Of a DNA stretch of 48,317 nt, positions 29,323 through 35,074 are shown in pieces. The notes beneath the pieces were generated by a model, which saw only the letters and a program-made list of their open reading frames with translations, had not been told where the DNA came from and did not search any database. The number at the start of each line of letters is the position of its first letter. Position 1 is the first letter of the stretch. The stretch is from Galliscardovia ingluviei (GTDB lineage: Bacteria; Actinomycetota; Actinomycetes; Actinomycetales; Bifidobacteriaceae), in the NCBI RefSeq assembly GCF_014635685.1, contig NZ_BMDH01000006.1, positions 1-48,317 of the forward strand, in the 5' to 3' direction. The position numbers and the translations under genes are program-made.

Positions 29323-29858
29323 CGTCTCAGCCCTTCTAACGGACGGAAAATGTCCCTCGCCATGGCTGCCGCGTCACTGACACCGAACTCTTCGAGTTCT
29401 TCCATAATCTCAGGCAAGTGGCTTACCATGCTGCCAATATCAATAAAGAGGTCGTCTATAGTTACCCCTTCATATGCCTGTTGGTCGGCTAGTTGTATCT
29501 CCTCCACCCACCCGGGTAGCTCCACGGCTACACGAACACTGCGTACTTGCTTTTCAGTAGCAATCGTGCAGATTACACGTCTATGTTCCACAGTGGTCGT
29601 AATACGATAGGGGCAATCCTCAAACACACGCTTGACCTGAGTGCTGACACGGGTTTGCAGCTTCTTCACTTGCTTATCCAAGCATGAGGGGCAACGCACG
29701 AAAAACGGTCGCACAACCCAACCGTACTCCTCATACTTGCAGGTGCCGAGATAGTGTGCCAACCCGTAGCAGTCCTCACCCCCACACTCTTCTTCACGCA
29801 TCGCTCTCTTACATAGGTCGCACGTAACCTTCGCATAATGCAACTGTTCAATACTCAT
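29319..29858 (-). CDS. Paralogue-array protein with N-terminal zinc domain
   Basis: 179 residues, ATG behind GGGAGAAGAGCA, overlapping the upstream stop by four bases. Residues 10-65 carry CDLC, CGGEDC and CPSC plus EEYGW, a zinc-binding unit similar to the protein at 2951-3316. From about residue 75 the family pattern follows (FEDCPYRITTTVEHRRVICT, strands, then GVTIDDLFIDIGSMVSHLPE and SDAAAMARDIF). It is thus a fusion of the zinc unit and the array domain, a hint about partner function: the two units may act together elsewhere as separate genes. Confidence 0.72.
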   Translation of the reverse strand: MSIEQLHYAKVTCDLCKRAMREEECGGEDCYGLAHYLGTCKYEEYGWVVRPFFVRCPSCLDKQVKKLQTRVSTQVKRVFEDCPYRITTTVEHRRVICTIATEKQVRSVRVAVELPGWVEEIQLADQQAYEGVTIDDLFIDIGSMVSHLPEIMEELEEFGVSDAAAMARDIFRPLEGLRR

Positions 29859-30244
29859 TGCTCTTCTCCCATCTCCACGCGACAGTAATACTGTTCTGTT
29901 TCCTCGAAACGGTCAAAAACGTTAAAAGCGCTGTCAATGCCTTGACTGGTGAACGCTTCCAACATGTCTGGTATCCAAGGCAAGAGACTTTGTGCCGAGT
30001 AGCCGATTTCAAGCTCTTGTTCTTGCTCTTCGGCTATATCCTCCAGCTTCATAGCAACTACCGTGTTAGTAGCGTCAATCAGCATGGTGAGATTAACAAG
30101 ACGCGGATTGAACGTGGTGACCGTGGCTGCTGTACCAATTTCTACAACCACCAAATCGTCATCAACCTGCACATCCACCTCGTAAGGGTAATCTTCGAGG
30201 ATTCGTGTAAGTGTTTCCAGTACTTCGTTTTTAATCTGTTCCAT
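29855..30244 (-). CDS. Paralogue-array protein, first gene of the operon
   Basis: 129 residues, start ATG at 30244 with GGAGCATACTATT upstream. NEVLETLTRILEDYPYEVDV matches the helix followed by P-Y strand start, then strands QVDDDLVVVEIGTAATVTTF and NLTMLIDATNTVVAMKLEDI, and the end LLPWIPDMLEAFTSQGIDSA, FNVFDRFEE. Acidic overall. The promoter of the shared type lies about 35 bases upstream. All following members are coupled or closely spaced. Function unknown. Confidence 0.73.
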   Translation of the reverse strand: MEQIKNEVLETLTRILEDYPYEVDVQVDDDLVVVEIGTAATVTTFNPRLVNLTMLIDATNTVVAMKLEDIAEEQEQELEIGYSAQSLLPWIPDMLEAFTSQGIDSAFNVFDRFEETEQYYCRVEMGEEQ

Positions 30245-30276
30245 AATAGTATGCTCCTTAGCGCGTAACCATACGT

Positions 30277-30305
30277 GTATGCTTCTACTATAGGCTGTAA
30301 AACAG
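30277..30305 (-). promoter_or_regulatory. Leftward promoter for the paralogue array, shared type
   Basis: Read leftward, TTTTACAGCCTATAGTAGAA then GC matches the recurrent motif. It lies about 35 bases before the ATG at 30244. Confidence 0.6.
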
Positions 30306-30353
30306 TGTGAGCCTATTTCTTATACAGTCTGCCGCACTCGCGAATAAGCTGTT

Positions 30354-30635
30354 CTAATCGGCGCATACACTGACTTTACGGTGCAGAATAAACGTGCCTA
30401 GCAGGTTCATGCGGGCTATTGCCTCCTCTAGCGAGGGGAACTGTTTTGATTCAACAATAATGTTCTCCACTTTCATGGGAGTGAGCTTCCCCTCCTCCAC
30501 TTCGAGGAGAAAATACGGGTGTTTGCTTGTTGGATTGTGAATAATCGCGTGCATGTGTGTGCCTTGACTACTCACGCCCATGTAATCACGGTACAGGAAC
30601 GTGTAATTGTTGGATATGGTAATGCTGTTACGCAT
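30354..30635 (-). CDS. Small protein, unrecognised
   Basis: 93 residues, start ATG behind GAAGGGGAATATTAT. Beta-rich start (SITISNNYTFLYRDYMGVSS), then HMHAIIHNPTSKHPYFLLEV, and a helical end (SLEEAIARMNLLGTF). It is separated from the array by about 110 bases containing the array promoter, so it is its own unit. A TATACT box lies near 30705 on the leftward strand. No family recognised. The gap 30636-30810 holds no gene. Confidence 0.65.
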   Translation of the reverse strand: MRNSITISNNYTFLYRDYMGVSSQGTHMHAIIHNPTSKHPYFLLEVEEGKLTPMKVENIIVESKQFPSLEEAIARMNLLGTFILHRKVSVCAD

Positions 30636-30810
30636 ATAATATTCCCCTTCAAATATTGTGGTGTGTGTTAGCGAGAGAGTGTGTGTTGTTTCTCGTTTAT
30701 TCCAGTATAGTATTACGTCAGCCGATTTTTCTGTAATTGTCCGGATTGTCGCCGCAAACTGTTGTTTATTGCTTTTGCGGCAGCTTGTGTTTCTGTTTTA
30801 CGCTTCCTGA

Positions 30811-30835
30811 ACTACAGGATACTATTAGAGTGTTC
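30811..30835 (+). promoter_or_regulatory. Rightward promoter of the shared type for the replication module
   Basis: ACTACAGGATACTATTAGAG follows the ACAG-N-N-TA-TATTA pattern. It lies about 100 bases before the ATG at 30934. Confidence 0.5.
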
Positions 30836-30933
30836 TACACGCGAGATTTGACCCACACTTTCTCCTACCCTTGCACGTGAATATTGGAGTATTCGCACGC
30901 GAGCTAGGGGGTGTGGTTTTTGGAGGGAAAAAC

Positions 30934-31320
30934 ATGGTCATGAACACTAATACACGGGCGGTGAAATTGCCATCAAACCTGTGGTACAACGAACAGTTTT
31001 TGCAGCTTGCCGAGCTTAATCCGCACGCTTTCTGTGTGTGGCTGCTTGCCTTGGATTATTGCGCAGCGCACGACACGGATACGTTCACTTGGTTTATTGC
31101 TGAACGGTTTTTCCAAGCTACGCAAGATGATTTTCAGACGCTCCGCGAGTTTGGTCTTATAGGTGAGGCTGACGATAAGTGGCGTATTAGACGTTTTGAG
31201 CCAGCTGTTATCGAGCAGCCTGTCTGCCACGATGATGATGGTGAGGCTGTTGAGTTTAAGCCTTGGTATGACAAGGTTTCTGCACAGTCGGCTGACGGTT
31301 CTGACGTGTTTTTAGATTAA
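30934..31320 (+). CDS. Replisome-organiser-like N-domain protein, copy 1
   Basis: 128 residues from the ATG at 30934 (GGAGGGAAAAAC upstream). RAVKLPSNLWYNEQFLQLAE, NPHAFCVWLLALDYCAAHDT, then FGLIGEADDKWRIRRFE match the N-terminal winged-helix domain of phage replisome organisers (...W-x-N-x-K-x-x-x-L-x-x-x-N-P-H-A-x-x-x-W-x-x-A-L-x-Y-C...). Only this domain is present, with a short acidic tail. The next copy starts 12 bases after its stop. It might regulate or assist the larger copy at 31882. Confidence 0.72.
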   Translation: MVMNTNTRAVKLPSNLWYNEQFLQLAELNPHAFCVWLLALDYCAAHDTDTFTWFIAERFFQATQDDFQTLREFGLIGEADDKWRIRRFEPAVIEQPVCHDDDGEAVEFKPWYDKVSAQSADGSDVFLD

Positions 31321-31332
31321 GGAAGATGACTT

Positions 31333-31749
31333 ATGAGTGGCATTCAGAACCTTTCTGGTTACGCGAAAATTAGTAACGATTTTTTCTTGAATCGTAAAAT
31401 GTTGCAATTCGCGCAATCTCACTACCGGGCAGCTTTCAAATGGGTGGTGGCGTTATCGTATTGCAGTTTCAGGATGTCTGATGGGTTGTTTGATGATTGG
31501 GATAATGCGCAGTACTTGCATATTGAGCCTGATGACCTTGAAGTATTGGTGAATGCTGGGCTGTTGGATGTTGTGAATGGTGGTTACAGGATTCATGACT
31601 ATGAGCAGTATCAATTGCCATCAACGGATACGCGAAATACCATGGCTTTTTTGCCGCATCAACGCGGTATTTTTGCGGAGGACTGTCACAGAGCTGGTCT
31701 AAGCGCTCAACTTAAAGCAAATAAGAAAAAAGCGTATACGAGTTTTTGA
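31333..31749 (+). CDS. Replisome-organiser-like N-domain protein, copy 2
   Basis: 138 residues, ATG behind AAGGAAGATGACTT. YAKISNDFFLNRKMLQFAQS, FKWVVALSYCSFRMSDGLFD, AGLLDVVNGGYRIHDYEQYQ: the same winged-helix domain as the genes on either side. Its end (QLKANKKKAYTSF) is basic. It lacks the C-terminal domain of copy 3. A set of C-rich repeats follows in the gap to copy 3. Confidence 0.72.
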   Translation: MSGIQNLSGYAKISNDFFLNRKMLQFAQSHYRAAFKWVVALSYCSFRMSDGLFDDWDNAQYLHIEPDDLEVLVNAGLLDVVNGGYRIHDYEQYQLPSTDTRNTMAFLPHQRGIFAEDCHRAGLSAQLKANKKKAYTSF

Positions 31750-31759
31750 GCAAATGTTT

Positions 31760-31862
31760 AGGTAATAATCTACCTATTACTAGCCCCTACATAGGGGCTA
31801 TATAGCCCCTATCAGACCCCTATTATATCCCTATCAAACCCCTATCGGACCCCTATTATTTT
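31760..31862. repeat. C-rich tandem repeats and palindrome before copy 3
   Basis: Repeats of CCCCTATYRRA and close variants (CCCCTATCAGA, CCCCTATTATA, CCCCTATCGGA) occur about every ten bases. They include a perfect palindrome AGCCCCTA-CA-TAGGGGCT (31782-31799). TAGGTA...TACCTA lies just before. These are likely binding sites for the initiator-type proteins of this module, or its operator. The same core recurs inside copy 3. Confidence 0.65.
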
Positions 31863-31881
31863 TACGAAAGAAAACACTCTT

Positions 31882-32937
31882 ATGACACTCACAGATGAAC
31901 GATTCGCTAAACTTAATGTCAAATTTTGGCAGAACCAAAAAGCACACGAACTTTCCAAACAAAACCCCCATGCTCTCAATATTTGGACATTCGCTTTGGC
32001 TTATTGTTCAGATAATTACACCGATGGAATTTTTACAGATTTTATTGTGAAACAATTTCTTGGTGCAGAAGAAAAAGACATCGAAGCATTATTGGAAGCG
32101 AATTTTATAGAGCTATTAGATACTGGAAAATATAAGATTCACGACTTTGAGCAGTATCAGATATCTGTGAACGATGCTCAAGATATACGCAGTAAATTTG
32201 TCGAGGCTGGGCGCAGAGGAGCAATGAAACGTTGGGGTAAGAAGCATAAGGATGTCTCACATTCTGAAACGGAAAAAACTGAGAGTGATTCAGAACTCGA
32301 TTCTTGCGATAGCCTCCATGATAGCCCCCATGTAGCCCCTAATAACCCCTATATAGCAGATAAAGATAAAGATAAAGAAATAGATAAAGATATAGATATT
32401 AAAAAAGAAAATATTAAAAGAAAAAAATCCGAAACCGAAAAATCTGAACCTAACCCTCAAAGCGAACCCACGCCGGAAATTTCTCACACTGAGCTCACGC
32501 CCACACAAGACAGCGAACCCAGTGCGGAACTCACTGCCTACCCCAAACACAACCCTCAACAGTTCGCCGACCTCACCACGAGGCTCAAAGCCATTTACCC
32601 CGTAGCACGCTTCGACCTTGAGACCAGCCACAACCAGAACCTACTGGAAGCATACTGGTTCAAAGTCGAACAGCACGCACACAAAGCAGGAGCAGTAGAC
32701 CCGTTCTCGTGGCTGGTATCGCAGACACTCGACTATGTGAACGCTACCGAACCGAAGTACGTGAAACGGTTCAGCAAATACTTCATGGAGGAAATCTACT
32801 GCCAAGACTGGCATAACGCTGAACGCCCGATGAGCAGGAGTGAAGCAAACCTGAAACACAATCTTGCCTACATTCGGCATCTTGCTGAGTTGGAGGCTCA
32901 AGGCATTAACCCGTTTGCGAAGGAGGCAACGGTATGA
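31882..32937 (+). CDS. Replisome organiser / initiator-like protein, copy 3
   Basis: 351 residues. Residues 1-95 are the winged-helix domain (RFAKLNVKFWQNQKAHELSK, NPHALNIWTFALAYC, YKIHDFEQYQI). Residues about 130-215 are a charged, low-complexity link (DKDKDKEIDKDIDIKKE). Residues about 225-351 form a helical C-domain (LTTRLKAIYPVARFDLETSH...DPFSWLVSQTLDYVNATEPK YVKRF). This resembles phage replisome organisers that bind an origin inside their own gene. It is coupled to the loader-like gene (ATGA-type overlap). The AT-rich link DNA may be the origin. Confidence 0.7.
   Translation: MTLTDERFAKLNVKFWQNQKAHELSKQNPHALNIWTFALAYCSDNYTDGIFTDFIVKQFLGAEEKDIEALLEANFIELLDTGKYKIHDFEQYQISVNDAQDIRSKFVEAGRRGAMKRWGKKHKDVSHSETEKTESDSELDSCDSLHDSPHVAPNNPYIADKDKDKEIDKDIDIKKENIKRKKSETEKSEPNPQSEPTPEISHTELTPTQDSEPSAELTAYPKHNPQQFADLTTRLKAIYPVARFDLETSHNQNLLEAYWFKVEQHAHKAGAVDPFSWLVSQTLDYVNATEPKYVKRFSKYFMEEIYCQDWHNAERPMSRSEANLKHNLAYIRHLAELEAQGINPFAKEATV
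32305..32432. other. Possible intragenic replication origin
   Basis: Inside the link of copy 3, four tandem repeats (ATAGCCTCCATG, ATAGCCCCCATG, TAGCCCCTAATA, ACCCCTATATAG; 32309-32356) are followed by about 75 bases of nearly pure A/T-rich purine DNA (GATAAAGATAAAGATAAAG...). Repeats followed by an AT-rich tract within an initiator gene is the lambda O-gene origin layout. The repeats share the CCCCTA core with the set upstream of the gene. Confidence 0.5.
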
Positions 32938-33491
32938 TTACGCCAAAACAGGCAGCGGCTATTCTCACGAAGATTAACTTGCATCACGGGAATATGCCTA
33001 TCGACGATTTTGCTTTGGCTACGTTTTTGGAGGAGATTGACCCTCATGTCACTGTTGATGAGTGCATGGAGGCTGTACGCTCGTATTATGCGCAGAATGC
33101 TGGGGATAAGTGGCTTACTGCGGGGAAGATTAACGCGATGGTGCGTGCTAAGCGTGATGCGTTGCGTCCTAGTGATTGGCAGGTGCAGGAGGAATCTCGT
33201 CAGCTTGAGGAGGTTCTTGGTCGGGTTCTTACGCCTGATGAGTTTTGGTGGTTTCGTAGGGCTCGCCGTGGTTTGTTGTCGTTGGAGCGGTCTGCTCGTG
33301 CAGCGTTGGAGCCGGCTAGTGAGGAGCGTAGGTTGATTGCGGTGAAGCCTCGGGTTGAGTGTTCGGGGTCTCGCGGTTTGTCTCAGCTTTCTGCTGCTGA
33401 TTTTGGTTTGCGTGGCGTGCTAGAATCCTCTCACGCCCCAAATCGTGAAATAATGGGGTCAAACACGCAAGAAAAAGGCGAACATGAGTAA
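32934..33491 (+). CDS. Helicase-loader-like replication protein
   Basis: 185 residues, overlapping the previous gene by four bases. The N-terminal two thirds (ITPKQAAAILTKINLHHGNM, VTVDECMEAVRSYYAQN, KWLTAGKINAMVRAKRDALR) match the small replication proteins found after replisome organisers in actinobacterial phages and plasmids, where the next gene usually acts as helicase loader or DnaB interaction partner. No Walker motif, so not a DnaC-type ATPase. The C-terminal part is likely disordered. Role inferred from position and pattern. Confidence 0.6.
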   Translation: MITPKQAAAILTKINLHHGNMPIDDFALATFLEEIDPHVTVDECMEAVRSYYAQNAGDKWLTAGKINAMVRAKRDALRPSDWQVQEESRQLEEVLGRVLTPDEFWWFRRARRGLLSLERSARAALEPASEERRLIAVKPRVECSGSRGLSQLSAADFGLRGVLESSHAPNREIMGSNTQEKGEHE

Positions 33492-33506
33492 AGTATCACG
33501 TTCGCC
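33472..33506 (-). terminator. Leftward terminator after the partition genes
   Basis: GGCGAAC and GTTCGCC form a 7-bp stem with a 16-base loop, followed on the leftward strand by TTTTTC; on the other side an A-run makes it partly bidirectional. It separates the rightward replication operon from the leftward parA operon. Confidence 0.7.
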
Positions 33507-33541
33507 AAAAAAGTTGCTTACAGGGGCGTTTATGTGAGGTT

Positions 33542-33952
33542 TTAAGAATTACGCTCCTGAACATACGCATCAAACACGCGCATATCAAAATTCCCCTCAA
33601 CCAACGCCCAATGCAAAACCTCCTCAACAATCGCCTGCTTCTGCATATCACGCTCAAACGCAGCACGGCGAAGCGCCTCATACGTCTCATCGCTCATCTT
33701 CGAGGAAAACCGCTTACGCCCAGCAGCCAAACGCTCATCTAACGCGCGAGCGCGAGCAGCATAACCATCCTCAACCACCGCGCGAACGGGGGTATCAACG
33801 GGGGTGTGCTCCACAGTAGGCGCAACAGGCTCACCACTCACACCCTCATCAACCCCAGCATCAGTAGCAGTTTCCTGAACCTCAACCACAGAACCAACCG
33901 GCTTAGCAGGCTGCTTCCACACATTCTTATTCACCACAGCCACAACAATCAC
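33542..33952 (-). CDS. ParB-like centromere-binding protein
   Basis: 136 residues, GTG start overlapping the parA stop (GTGA). The N-terminal half is acidic, proline- and threonine-rich and probably disordered (its start may bind ParA). The C-terminal half (KRFSSKMSDETYEALRRAAF, ERDMQKQAIVEEVLHWALVE) looks like a ribbon-helix-helix DNA-binding unit. Small ribbon-helix-helix partners normally follow small ParA genes. Function inferred from context. Confidence 0.7.
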   Translation of the reverse strand: MIVVAVVNKNVWKQPAKPVGSVVEVQETATDAGVDEGVSGEPVAPTVEHTPVDTPVRAVVEDGYAARARALDERLAAGRKRFSSKMSDETYEALRRAAFERDMQKQAIVEEVLHWALVEGNFDMRVFDAYVQERNS

Positions 33953-34548
33953 TCCTCACCCAACTGCGCAACCACATCAACAAGCTCACCAGCAATCGCA
34001 GCATACGCCACATCACTAGCCGTGGAACCCCACAACCGCTTCACCGATTCACGGTCAGGAACCACCGTTTCAAAACGCGACACCTCAGCCTCATCCAAAT
34101 CAGCCAACGCCTGACGCGCCAACTTCGTATGAGCCTTAACCTTCGTCAGCAACACCAACGACTGAGGAATCGCCGCATACGTTTGCGAAGCCAGCATCAT
34201 ATCCGGAGGAGAAGGCGTAGTCGGAATAATCGTAATATCCGCAGCTTGCACCGCAGCGTCAATTACGCTCGTATCCGAAGGAGGCGTATCAATCACTACC
34301 CACAACCCCGGATACCGCTGCTGTAAACGGTCACGCTGCATGTAAGGAATATTCACCGGAATCACATCAAAACCAAGCTGCTGACCACTATCCATCACAT
34401 CATCAGACCACTTAGTCGCACCACCAGTCTGGTCAGCGTCAAGCACCAACACATGCTTTCCGCGAACGGTTAAAGCGCGTGCAAGCATCATTGCCGTGGT
34501 GGTTTTCGCCACCCCGCCTTTCGCGCACGCCACTGCAATAATTGGCAT
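33949..34548 (-). CDS. parA: ParA-family partition ATPase
   Basis: 199 residues, the short ParA class. Deviant Walker A is AKGGVAKTTTAMMLA (about residues 9-20), the Walker A' region is HVLVLDADQTGGATKW, and Walker B is GLWVVIDTPPSDTSV. The end (EAEVSRFETVVPDRESVKRL) is also typical. With its partner it should segregate plasmid copies by moving on the nucleoid. ATG start with AAAGAG upstream. A hairpin CCCCTG...CAGGGG in the leader may modulate expression. It appears intact. Confidence 0.93.
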   Translation of the reverse strand: MPIIAVACAKGGVAKTTTAMMLARALTVRGKHVLVLDADQTGGATKWSDDVMDSGQQLGFDVIPVNIPYMQRDRLQQRYPGLWVVIDTPPSDTSVIDAAVQAADITIIPTTPSPPDMMLASQTYAAIPQSLVLLTKVKAHTKLARQALADLDEAEVSRFETVVPDRESVKRLWGSTASDVAYAAIAGELVDVVAQLGEE

Positions 34549-34722
34549 AGTACAACTCTTTCTTCAAACCCCTGCAAGACAGGGGATGCTTGTGTGTTCT
34601 ATACCAGCGTAAGCGATACTCATTGCGCGCGCAAACATGCTTGCGTGTCCAACAGTTTACAAGCAGCCCAACGTGCGAACGCACAAGTGCACGAGTGTGC
34701 GAGTGTGCGCACGCGCATCCGT
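34549..34722. promoter_or_regulatory. parA leader and possible partition site
   Basis: Contains a leader hairpin (CCCCTGTCTTGCAGGGG on the leftward strand), a TATAGA -10-like box near 34600, and a block of G-C palindromes: GTGCGAACGCAC (34673-34684), GTGCAC, GAGTGTGC twice and GTGCGCAC up to about 34715. The clustered dyads are a good candidate for the parS site. No gene lies here. Confidence 0.5.
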
Positions 34723-35064
34723 TTACGAGTTGTATCCGTTGAGCGCCACCTCGAACATGCGGTGTAAAAACATGCCAAAATCGTTAATAAGGCGAGGGAG
34801 GAACGCGAATACAGTTTCCAAGGTTGCGCGCACGGGCACACCCCACGCCTCTAACAGTCCGCCGAGCACAAACAACACGAGTAGGGTGAGGCACGCGCCC
34901 ATAAGCCACATGATGAGCCGCGCCCCCTTGCCGAGGAGACGTAGTAGTCCCGCTACAGCGCCAAACCCCATGGATAGGAGCGACAAGGTAGCGCCTGACG
35001 GTGACACTATCCACGACAAGAGCACGGTGATGAGTGGTGTCGCTTGGTCGAATAGTCCATTCAT
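34723..35064 (-). CDS. Membrane protein, last gene of a conjugation operon
   Basis: 113 residues. The N-terminus (MNGLFDQATPLITVLLSWIV) is weakly hydrophobic; two membrane helices follow (SLLSMGFGAVAGLLRLLGKG weak; LIMWLMGACLTLLVLFVLGG clear), then an amphipathic end. It starts 10 bases after the VirB6-like gene and shares its operon. Perhaps an accessory of the membrane channel. No family recognised. Confidence 0.6.
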   Translation of the reverse strand: MNGLFDQATPLITVLLSWIVSPSGATLSLLSMGFGAVAGLLRLLGKGARLIMWLMGACLTLLVLFVLGGLLEAWGVPVRATLETVFAFLPRLINDFGMFLHRMFEVALNGYNS

Positions 35065-35074
35065 GTGTGTTTCC

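Noticed and set aside
31770-31860. CRISPR array
   Set aside because: Repeats are only about ten bases, with almost no spacers between, and no cas genes are near. They fit protein-binding iterons better.
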